Source: Axinella damicornis (taxonomy: Eukaryota > Porifera > Demospongiae > Axinellida > Axinellidae). Taken from it: a stretch of 64,000 nt of DNA. The number at the start of each line of letters is the position of its first letter. The first letter of the stretch is position 1. A program made the position numbers and the translations under genes. Below are positions 34,498 through 46,400 of the stretch, one piece after another. Under the pieces are notes generated by a model. It did no database searches, had not been told where the DNA came from, and worked only from the letters and a program-made list of their open reading frames with translations. The stretch spans positions 1,439,978-1,503,977 of the forward strand of contig OZ007509.1 in NCBI GenBank assembly GCA_963931865.1, given 5' to 3'.

Positions 34498-37400
34498 ATG
34501 TCGTTAGAGAGCGGTACCACGCTAGTGACACCCCCCGCCCCCTGCCCCATGTCCTCTACCCTTCCCTGGCGGATAGCGCAGGAGCACTGCTATTGTAAGC
34601 TTGGACCGTTCAGGAGCACGGTGACCCAGTCTATCTTCCCCACCACTGTGCTGTTTGCTGATAGGATTGGGGGGAGGAAGGAGGTTGGTGATGAAGAATC
34701 ATGGCCTGAGATGGGGGCGGGGCACAGGTGGGTCCTGTCAGTATGGTATTTATTTATTTATTTTATGAGAAACCACCATGTAGAGTGGCTAACGAGGTAA
34801 CCGGAATAGCATGAATGCTAATATTAACCAGTACCCCGGGACCAACGGCTTTACATCCCCTCCGAAGGATGCGGTGTGAACTGTATCAGGTGAAAACACC
34901 TTCAAGAACACACCTGCTCATTTTTAAGGGTAGAGCTGAGTCAACTCCTAGGAGAGAAAGGAAATCTCTCCTATGGCAATGGTGGGATTCGAACCTGCAA
35001 CCTTCAGATTAGCAGTCGGATGCTTTAACCGCTAGGCCACCAGCCACCCCTAGGGTAGTTGGTGTATTGTGATACCACAGTGATAAAATGGATGCAGACC
35101 AGGTTTAGTTATGGGGAAATGCTAGCACTCCTACCTCAGTATTTGTCACTGTGGCTGAGTCAAAGTAATCAAGATTGAAATATGTACCTCTTGACCTCCC
35201 CTCCAATGCCGCCTCCTTTTCCCACCAGTTCCCTTCCTGCTGATAACACTGCTGAAGAACCACCCCCAGTGGAGGCCGAGGATGAAGAGAAGGAGGGGGA
35301 GGGGGAGGGGTGTGAGGAGGTGGAGGTCGACGTTGTGGGGGTGGAGCCTGTCCCAGACCTCCCCTTTGATGAACGCAAGGTGGGGGCTATCATGGTGGAG
35401 TGCTCGCGCCATGTCAACCTGGTCCGTGTTCCAGTAGAGAAGAGTGACCCTCTGCTAGAGCGGGTGCTGGGAGAGGTGGGCCACCGGCAGCGAGAACTGC
35501 TCTCTCGGCTGGTCAGGATCCTGGAGGGGGACCACCTGGCCAGACTCGCCTGTGCTAATGTGAGTAGCATAGTCTCCAACACCTTACAAGCTCTTTCTCC
35601 TTCAGAGAATGATGGTTTGTAGGTCAAATAGACACGAATCATTCTTAGCTGCACCCACCCCCCGTCTCTAAACTGGCCTAAAAGACTGTGACTTGTGGCC
35701 AAGTGGTCTAGCATTTGACTGGACTGAAAAGTCTGGTTGAAACCCATGCCTGTTGGGTCACAAGTGAAGTGGAGACTAGCCTTTTGCTGAAACTAGGAGG
35801 TAACGATTGCTTTATTCAAACTGGATGAAATGACCTTTTTCTCCTCTGTAGATACCGCACGAGCCCATCAAGCGTCGGCTGAACAGCGATAGAGCAGCGA
35901 GGCAGTTCAGAAAGGCCCTGGCGGATATACATTGGGTGAGTGCATTGGATAGCACAGTGCTGCTGTTCAATAGTCGGCTGCTCAAGAATACAGAGTTATG
36001 CATATTAAAGCCAAGTATACTGTAATTCACTTAACTGTGTAACAAGTGCATAAGTTATCACAAGAAACTGACAGTTCACTAAACTCTCACAGTCAAAACC
36101 AGTCCCTTTTACTAGCTACAGTGGAAGTAGACTTGGTCTTATAGAGGTGAACCTACCAGTTGACTCAAAATCTTGGTCCGCAAGATATTTTACGATATAC
36201 TCTTCATTACCCTGGTCCTCACCCCCCTCCACCTCCCTGGTCCTCACCCCCTCCACCTCCCTGGTCCTCACCCCCTCCACCTCCCTGGTCCTCACCCCCT
36301 CCACCTCCCTGGTCCTCACCCCCTCCACCTCCCTGGTCCTCACCCCCTCCACCTCCCTGGTCCTCACCCCCTCCACCTCCCTGGTCCTCACCCCCTCCAC
36401 CTCCCTGGTCCTCACCCCCTCCACCTCCCTGGTCCTCACCCCCCTCCACCTCCCTGGTCCTCACCCCCTCCACCTCCCTGGTCCTCACCCCCTCCACCTC
36501 CCTGGTCCTCACCCCCTCCACCTCCCTGGTCCTCACCCCCTCCACCTCCCTGGTCCTCACCCCCCTCCACCTCCCTGGTCCTCACCCCCTCCACCTCCCT
36601 GGTCCTCACCCCCTCCACCTCCCTGGTCCTCACCCCCTCCACCTCCCTCGCCTTACCCCCTCCACCTCCCTGGTCCTCACCCCCTCCACCTCCCTCGCCT
36701 CCAGGATGCAAAGTTGACCCAGTGGGTCCACGAGACTCTCATTCAGGTGCTGAACATCGACCTGCTACCAGTCTACCTCGATATCCTGCAAGTACTCAAG
36801 GCTAAGGTATGCTCCGTCAGCAGTATCGCTGCTAACAGAAGAATGGAGTGTTGAGTGTTGCAGGACCTGGGAGGGAGGGAGGGAGGGAGGTTGGTGGGTA
36901 GAGCAGAGAGGAAGGGAGGGAAGAGGGGGAAAGTGAGTGAATGGAATGAGGAATGGAATGGGGAGGGAGGGAGGGAGAGAGAGAGAGGGAGGGAGAAGGG
37001 AGGGAGGCAAGGGGAGAAGAAGGAGTGAGGCACTAGATGGACAAATGGATGATGGATGAAAGGATTGAACAGTTGTGGGTTGGTGGGTTAGGATTTTTAT
37101 TCATTGCAGGGAAACTATGGAATTTCTATTCACTTTTCACATCTACTTCCTCCTCCTCCTCCTCCTCCTCTTCCTCTCTCTCCCTCTCTCCATCCCCCCT
37201 CCTCTCCCCCCCCCCCCCCCCTCCTCTCCCCCCCCCCCCCCCCCCCCACCCCTCTCCCCCCTCTTCCCCCCCCCTCAGTGTCCAGTCCTGGTGGAGCAGA
37301 TGATCCACTCCAGCATGGGCATGGTTGGGGGGGAAGCGTTTGGGCTGCTGCTCAAGAGACCGTGGAACCCTGTTGCCGGCATGCACCCTCTGGACAGACA

Positions 37401-40400
37401 GGTTAGACAGCTAGGAAATGATGTTACCCCTGAGGGGTTTACCCCAATGTTGGCTAACGGGGACCTGGAAAGGGCAAAGCCTATTAACAGCAGGTCCCCT
37501 GGGACCGACAGTTTAACGTCCCCTCTGGTTGACACAAAGGCTTCTTGTCAATTTATGGGGTAGAACAGAGTGCAACCTGAAGGAGAAAGGAAGATCCATG
37601 TCGCCTGGTGTCACCAGAACCTGGGACCTCTGCATCCACAATCCAGCACTTTAACCACTCACCCACAAAGCAACCCACTCCACACGAGGAGGATCTAGTG
37701 TCCATCTGGGAATTGATATCATCTTCTAGCATGACAAGGCGCTTAATGATATTCTTTTGGGATTGGTATGCGTCACCGGATGTATACTGTCCTCCCGTGC
37801 TGCACTGCTTGCCATGTGCCATGAGATATCCCCACAGTGCATCACCGGTCAACTGTCCTCCCGTGCTGCACTGCTTGCCATGTGCCATGAGATATCCCCA
37901 CAGTGCATCACCGGTCAACTGTCCTCCCGTGCTGCACTGCTTGCCATGTGCCATGAGATATCCCCACAGTGCATCACCGGTCAACTGTCCTCCCGTGCTG
38001 CACTGCTTGCCATGTGCCATGAGATATCCCCACAGTGCATCACCGGTCAACTGTCCTCCCGTGCTGCACTGCTTGCCATGTGCCATGAGATATCCCCACA
38101 GTGCATCACCGGTCAACTGTCCTCCCGTGCTGCACTGCTTGCCATGTGCCATGAGATATCCCCACAGTGCATCACCGGTCAACTGTCCTCCCGTGCTGCA
38201 CTGCTTGCCATGTGCCATGAGATATCCCCACAGTGCATCACCGGTCAACTGTCCTCCCGTGCTGCACTGCTTGCCATGTGCCATGAGATATCCCCACAGT
38301 GCATTACCGGTCAACTGTCCTCCCGTGCTGCACTGCTTGCCATGTGCCATGAGATATCCCCACAGTGTATCACCGGTCAACTGTCCTCCCGTGCTGCACT
38401 GCTTGCCATGTGCCATGAGATATTCCCACAGTGCATCACCGGTCAACTGTCCTCCCGTGCTGCACTGCTTGCCATATGCCATGAGATATCCCCACAGTGC
38501 ATCACCGGTCAGCTGTCCTCCCGTGCTGCACTGCTTGCCATGTGCCATGAGATATCCCCACAGTGTATCACCGGTCAACTGTCCTCCCATGCTGCACTGC
38601 TTGCCATGTGCCATGAGATATCCCCACAGTGCATCACCGGTCAACTGTCCTCCCGTGCTGCACTGCTTGCCATGTGCCATGAGATATTCCCACAGTGCAT
38701 CACCGGTCAACTGTCCTCCCGTGCTGCACTGCCATGAGATATCCCCACAGTGCATCACCGGTCAACTGTCCTCCCGTGCTGCACTACTTGCCATGTGCCA
38801 TGAGATATCCCCACAGTGCATCACCGGTCAACTGTCCTCCCGTGCTGCACTGCTTGCCATGTGCCATGAGATATTCCCACAGTGTATCACCAGTCAACTG
38901 TCCTCTCGTGCTGCACTGCTTGCCATGTGCCATGAGCACAGTGCATATTCTCAGGCATGACTCGCATAGCTGGCATTGTCAGACAGTGACTTTTCTTACT
39001 GTAAAATGATCAGAACTGGTGGTTTATTCACCTCCTATGACTAGCACTACAGGAGGAGGATTGTGTATGCACATCACATCTCCATGGTAACGTAAGCATT
39101 GGAGAGAGAGAATGGATCCACTGGGACTCGATCCCAGAACCATCTGAATACTAGTCAGACTCTCTAACCACTGAGCCACTGGACCCACGGCAGAATCAAG
39201 TCTGCTTACGGCATCAGCATTGGCTAGAGGCCTCAGCTGATTCCAGCTGTCCTTCTCTTCACACAATCGTTACACTACCTGTAGTAGGTGGAGGTCCACT
39301 GCAGATGGAGTTGCGGGCCTGGGTGGATTGACTGTCTGGTGAGTGGATACTCTCACTGTCCTCCACCACAGCCTCTGGCGCAATTTTCTCCAGTGGCTGC
39401 TGTGGTAAGAGCGTCTGACTAACGTTCAGAGGCTGTGCAGTGCTCAGAGGCTGTACAGTGTTCGGAGGCTGTGCAGTGTTCGGATGCTGTGCAGTGTTCA
39501 GAGGCTGTGCTGTGTTCTGAGGCTGTGCAGTGTTCGGAGGCTGTGCAGTGTTCAGAGCTAGAGGCTGTGCAGTTTTCGGAGGCTGTGCAGTGTTCGGAGG
39601 CTGTGCTGTGTTCAGAGGCTGTGCAGTGTTCAGAGGCTGTGCAGTGTTCAGAGGCTGTGCTGTGTTCAGAGGCTGTGCAGTGTCCAGAGCCTGTGCAGTG
39701 TTCAGAGGCTGTGCAGTGTTCAGTGTATGTGATGGTGGATGTTGAGGGAGATGTCGTATCTTATCTATTCAGTGGGTGTATTTGTGGGTTCACAAAGTTA
39801 GTGCTATGTTTAGTATTGGCATTGAAACCAGAGAGGAACCCTTGGGTGAAGCCTCAGGCAGGGCTGTATTGTGTGTGAAATGAGGAGCTCACTCTATGCC
39901 CTCCTGAATGAAGAGAGTAAAATGATACAAGTATCACGCAGCATATCCCATAGCTTGCTCCTGGATGTGTTACAGGTGCAAGCTCTATCTCAGGCACGTA
40001 CTTTGAACTGATCGCAGAGGGAGGGTATGCTCACAGAGGGAAGATATGCCTAGCATTTCGACCTGGCGGTGGGAGCAGCAGGACGTGCTCGTGGGAGGAA
40101 CATCCCTCACGTTCTCTGTGCGTTGGGACCAGTGAGCTATGCAGGGCGTTCCTTTCAGCTTCCAATTTTCATCATATATAGTCAGTTAATTTGGTGGGGG
40201 GAGGGATTGTGTCATGCATTGGAGATTATTTTCTTCTCTGCCTTTCGAGTCATTGCCTTTGGCAAATCCTTAGGGACAGAGCTGTTGTGCAACGTTCTGC
40301 GTACATGTTTTGGGTATCAATTCCCGTCTGGCTGCTCGTATTTCAGCACCAGGAAACTCAGTGGAGGCAGTGCACTTCATTGTAGGGATGCCACAATCAA

Positions 40401-43400
40401 GAAGCTACCAATGTCAGAATTTTATATTATGATAATTATGTCATCTGTCACAACATTAACATTTTGGGCAGCATTGTTATGATCATGATTTAAATATTAA
40501 AAATCGAGGGATTACTGCCAAAAAGGCTATGCATGCAGTTATAGCAGACTTGGGCTAGGAATGAGATATGAAGCTGGGATTTGCACCATTGTGATCAGCA
40601 TGAATGGACCATTCCAATGATGTCTGTTTTGCTGTGGGTTAAATTTTGACCCCAAATTACAATAATCCATGGATTATAGCCTTCATTCGAGGGTGATTTT
40701 TTACAAAAATATGACTGGCATTAAAAGATCATTTTAAGGACATCATTTGAAAGCTCTTTTGATGCTGACCACAATGGCACAAATCCGTGTTGGGAATAGA
40801 CTTGGAAGAGAATGTTGCACTAGGTATGGGGCGTGTGAATGAGATATGAAGCTGGGATTTTGGCTCATTGGACCATTTTGGGCATTTATGTTGTGATGTA
40901 AATAGGGCAGTACCACAACATATATGGGCTCAGTGGTAATTCCAGCCCCTCCCACCTCCCACATTCACCCTACAGAACAGGAGTGCTGTTTCCTTAATTG
41001 ACATGTCAAATGTGCCATAATTGGTGCCATAATTGGTAGAAAGTGGTTTCCAAATGTGCCAGGTTTGGTACGTGAAACATACCTAACCCCCAAAATCAGC
41101 TACACAGTTGGGGAAAAGTATGTTTACCACCACCGTTTGTTTACTGCAGTGGCATTTAAAATTATGTTGTGATGTAAATAGTGCAGTATCAGGACATACA
41201 TGTCATGGGCACTCAGTGGTCATTCCAGCCCCTCCCACAATCCAGCCCCTCCCACCTCCCACAATCCAGCCCCTTCTAACCTCCTACCTCCACTCCCAAC
41301 CTCCCACATTCCAGCCCTTCTAACCTCCTACCTCCACTCCCAACCTCCCAGCCCCTTCTAACCTCCTACCTCCACTCCCAACCTCCCACATTCCAGCCCC
41401 TCCCACCTCCTACATTCAGCCCCTCCCACCTCCCACATTCCAGCCCCTCCCACCTCCCACATTCCAACCCCTCCTAACCTCCTACCTCCACTCCCAACCT
41501 CCCACATTCCAGCCCCTCCCACCTCCCACATTCCAGCCCCTCCCACCTCCCACATTCCAGCCCCTCCCACCTCCCACATTCCAACCCCTCCTAACCTCCA
41601 ACATTCCATCCCCTCCCAACGTCCCACATTCCATCCCCTCCCAACCTCCCACATTCCACCCCCTCCCAACCTCCCACCTGGGATACACAAACCCGTGTGT
41701 GTTCATGTTCCGGTGCCATGCTGAAGTGTCAGCAAGTGTTTGAACACCTGTTTTCTTCTCTTGTCAAGGTGCGCTTTGAGCCCTCGCCGATCTTCATCTC
41801 CCTGCCCTACTCCTCTACGGGTGTGGGCGGCCGGCGCTGGCGGCTGTGGCAGTCCCAGGTGAGCTCGCTGGGGAAGGTGTATCCCGTCATCCTACCAGAC
41901 TCCCTCACTGATCCTGGCCACGGCGTGGGCCTGAGCGAGCTGGCCGAGCAGATGGTGATCACGTCACTGGGGAGAGTGCATGAGGTGAAGGAGAAGAGAG
42001 GGAGTGGGAGGGTTGTGGAAGGGGGGAGGGTGTGAGAGGGTGGAGGGTGAGGGGAGGATGGTGGATGAGCAGATGGTGACATGTCACTGGGGAGAGTCCA
42101 TGAGAAATGAGAGGGAGTGGGAGGGTGTAGGGAGGAGGGAGGGTGTGGGAAAGGGGGAGGGTGTGTGTGTGTGTGGGGGGGGGGGGTAGGGTGTGGGGAG
42201 GAGGGTAGATTGGCAGATGGAGATTACGTCACTGGGGTGCATGAGGTGAAGGAGATGAGAGGGAGTGGGAAGGTGTGGGGAGGGGGAGGGTATGAGAAGG
42301 GGGAGGGTGTGGGGGAGGAAATGAGTTGTTAAACAAAAGGTGATGAAGTCCCAGCATCACACTCACACATGTACACTTGTGCAATTAGGAGTGTTGACTA
42401 GTGGTAGTTGCCAGGTTTCAGCATGCAACATCAATTGAATTAGACCACTCTGTGTGCATGCTGTGGACAGGCTGGCCTCAGATATGAAATGGCAGACACC
42501 TGATTGGTGCATTTGGGTGCATATGATATGTATGGGTACATATGATGTGGCCGTGTACTTGTACGTAGGAGTGGGAGGTGTGTCCTTGCGGTTTCGGGAC
42601 GGTAGTGTGACGCCATGATCCGATTAAAATACACACATAATTTATGCTGTTTGTCTTAGATGTGAAGCAGTAGTAATCTGATTGGTCAGTGCATGCCTTG
42701 CCATTATATGATATCTCGTGTGCCATGATTTAATTAAAATGCTTGCGTTCACAAAATTATACTATTTGTCTCAGAGGTGGAGTGACTGAAATCTGATTGG
42801 TCAATACGTGTCTATCCCATCATCCATCATATGATGTCTCTTTAACTCATGTGGCAAGTTGCGAGTGGATTAGATTACTTCTGTGTACAGGAACAACGTG
42901 CCATTACTAGTAATTGATTAACGAGGCCATAATCGGATTGTTGCCATGTGATTACTACGTGTGCTCTCTCTTCCCGCACGTTCTGCAGCTTCGCTGTCAG
43001 TACCCAACGCGACCTGTTGTGCTGTTCGGTTGGTCCGTGGGGGCACGGATTGCATGCAAGGTGAGGGTGCTGTGTGGGACCTGTGTGGACGTAGTAACCA
43101 CTTTGAACACCTGATGTGCAAGCCAGTGTCAGCACACAATGTGTGGCTAGATTGCACGACTTTCTCCATACAACCATTTCCTGCAATACTTGGACTCTCC
43201 TCTGATGGGATGCACGTGACACTGTGTTCTCTGTGAGGTCACCTATCCTGAACTTCCTCATCTGGGGTCATTTGTGTCAGTGTCTGACCTTTTGACCTCT
43301 TTAAAATTGCATTAGTAACCATTAGCATATTTGTCAGTGATAATGCTGGCCTAGTGAGTACAGCTGTTTGTGGTTGCCTAGCAACTGATTGGGTTAACTA

Positions 43401-46400
43401 TATTCAATTAGTACATTGAATACTGATTAGTTAATCACCTAGTAAGTGTATACATGCTTCTTCACTCCCCCCTGAGGCTGTGACGTGGCCATGGCGTGAC
43501 ATAACATATGTATTCACGAATCAGAACTAAAGGGAAGTTGAATAATATTAGAAACCAGCTGTAAGTGAGCTCTGACCTTATTGGTCACACGTATTGGATG
43601 AGATTGTGTGTGCGTGCATGTTGCGTGTTGTGCATATGCATGTGTGTGTATGTGTGTATACATGTTTGTCACCAAGCGTTAGAAATATCATTCAAAGGGG
43701 GACCAAGACCAAATTGTAGTGTGTGTGTGTGTGTGTGTGTGTGTTGGGGGGGGGGGGGGGGGGGGGGGGGGGCAAGGTTGATGGTGGACGAGGCTAGGAG
43801 AGGGAATGGCCTGGCGATGAGGTTAGAGGAGAGGTGGAATGGCCTGGCGATGACCGTAGACATTGACAGCAACTTCAGCTGAATCAGCATTAGTCGAGTG
43901 GTTCAGGCATCCCAAAGTCAAGCGACCACCGACATACAAACTGCATGTACTTTTGACTTCCATGACGCCATAGTTCTCATACCACAACACTTCTCATGCC
44001 TGGTAATGCAATAAACTAATTGTGTGGACCAACAACCTGTTTGTGTGAGTGAGCTACATAGGTCTGCACTGTATGCAGGCTACAGTATGTGCTAGACACA
44101 GGTGTTGGACTCAGGACGTTACGCAATCAACTATGCATGCATATACAACATTGCTGTAGGGAAGTTCTCATTGTGTTTGGCAGGGGGGGGGGTTCATTCA
44201 TTCATCCTCCACCTCTCCTCATTTCACAGATAGCGGAAGTTGAGCCGATCGCCTGCATCGTGAGTCTGGGCCTGCCCTCTGCCGGTGTGAGCCACAAGTG
44301 GGAGGTAACTCTGAGCATGAGGTGCTCATTCCCATACCGGGCCCACCTCCGGTTCCATACTGCATGTGATGGAACCAGGAAGAGCCGGGAATAGGGTTAC
44401 GGTGTTCCTCACGTTGCAGTTGTTACATAAGACTTTCTCACTTGGAGAGGCCTCCTTGCAGTGTGTGGAAGTAGCAGGTGTCCATTGGTTGGTTGGCAGT
44501 TCCATGGTGGGGGCTGGGTTTCACAATACAATTGAACCGTTCACAATTGAATGCTGAAATGCAGAGGACTCTGCATGATCAATTGTGAACTCCAGTTTTC
44601 ACTGCCCGTATTGCAGCACAGGCTGTACCGTGAGAGGTATGAATGTTGTAGCCATCCTATGGCTGTGGGGAGGACATGTGCGTGGAATATTAAGAGGTCA
44701 AGTGCATGTGTACATCTGGTGATTTCCCTGAATCTGTTGCCATGGTGATGGCGAGAGTATACATGGGAGATTAGAGAACAAGTTTCATTGGGTGATAATT
44801 AAATGAATTCAATTAATGAGAATTAAATTTGGAGGTGTTAATATGATGGTTGACTGAGGCACATGCATTAAATTTTGCAGAAGGTGAATTAAAAATCAAC
44901 TTGTGGATGGAATAAATATATATTATTTACCGAGTACTGGGAAATATCACGAGTCTGTTGCCGTATTGCACGAGTGCCACAAGCACGAGTGACAATACGG
45001 CAACAGACGAGTGATGTTTCCCAGTACACGGTAAATAATGTATTTATCCTACAGCTATTGTAGTTGCCAGCCCCGACGCTAAGGCGCCAGTACTCGTCGC
45101 TTTAGTAGTACTTGGCAATGCTCGTTCTTGCTTGAACACCAACAAGACACTGCCGTTTTAGGACCGTCTTTGAGCAACTTACCAGAGCAACAGTGGAATA
45201 TGGGGCCGTATTACACTCCCCGTATTACACTCTTCCTGAGGGTATGAAGTTTACACTGGTCGTGTTTTCATGTAAACAGTATGTAGACGTAGTGGCTGCA
45301 CGTTCGAGTCACAGTACGCGTACAGTGTACAATATAGCGCTAGAACCAGGTACCGGTACTGGACTCAGAGAAATCGACGTTCGTGGTCAAAGGAGTTCTG
45401 TGCCTCCATACATTTTCAATGGAGCAAGTCTACAGCTGTGGAATGATTGTGTTTATGTTCTCTCTTGCTTCCTAGTATTTTTATTATCGTAATTGATGTA
45501 CTATTAGACAGAGGAGAGTCTAAAGGAGTATTTAGACTGACCTCCGTTGGGTGACAAGGTTGTGTAACATAATGTAATCATATCATATTTTGTCAGTTCA
45601 TTTACGGCTTGGCGTATCCACTGCAGTCATAACATGACATCTGCCATCGGTGGGATGAAACGTTCAATTTGATATCCCGCAACCCGGCTGTTGTAGAATC
45701 ACGTAGTTTCAGCTATGAATCACATTGACACCGTGTGAAGCGCTTGCAGGTGTGTTCGCTGTGTAGTAGCGTAGCGTAGTGTGACCGTCAGGTGATGTTA
45801 GGTTGCATGTGGGCTAATATAGTGATTTCCGTTTCACTTCTAGTCAGTGTCACCGTACCCAATGCCTGCGGTGGGGAAGTACTGAATAGTATTTGCACCA
45901 AGATTACGGTTGCTAGGCAACATCACACTACCAAGATTATGGTTGCTAGGCAACATGAAAGTGCCTCCCGTAGCAGCCACAGTTGGTATATTGATCAACC
46001 CTGATCTCTGTCCCGCAGAGATTGGCTGTTAATGCTCGGAGGTACGTATGTTGTTAGCCACACGGAGGAACGGCCGGAGAGGTGACGGATGTGCACCTGG
46101 TGTCAGGCGGTGAGCACGCAGCCTGACTGACAGTCAGTGTCGTAGTAGTAGTCACGCACTGGTGTGTGCCCCTTCACATAGGATAGACTAAACACGGCAG
46201 CACCTGTGCAGTTGTTACATAAATACCTACCCACTGCTGGTACAACTGTCCTGTTGGAGTTCTCAGTCTCTGTAAACAAGGAGGTCTCGGTTTGTTAGGC
46301 TCTTTGGTAGCTCACCGTCGATTGTAAGGGGTCTGATCACACGTAACAGCTAGGCTTGTCTGTTCTTCTAAGAACTCACTGGATCCAAGACCGTGAACCT

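Noticed and set aside
34979..35050. Functional tRNA-Ser gene
   Set aside because: It is continuous with a SINE body and an (AAAT)n tail, so it is the head of a SINE.
36116..36854. Pro/Ser-rich and Glu/Gly-rich frames of 107-235 codons
   Set aside because: Shadows of the 24-bp minisatellite; only the last 102 bp overlap a real exon.
37553..38960. Open frames of 326-450 codons on both strands
   Set aside because: They are produced by the 66-bp tandem array (22 codons per unit) inside a KANSL3 intron; codons simply repeat and no start, splice or homology evidence exists.
39114..39186. Functional tRNA-Thr gene
   Set aside because: The cloverleaf is imperfect (D stem, T loop) and it sits in a SINE-rich intron, so it is kept only as a tRNA-like feature.
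39435..39878. Cys-rich hexapeptide-repeat frame (147 codons)
   Set aside because: 18-bp minisatellite translated in one frame; intronic and without homology.
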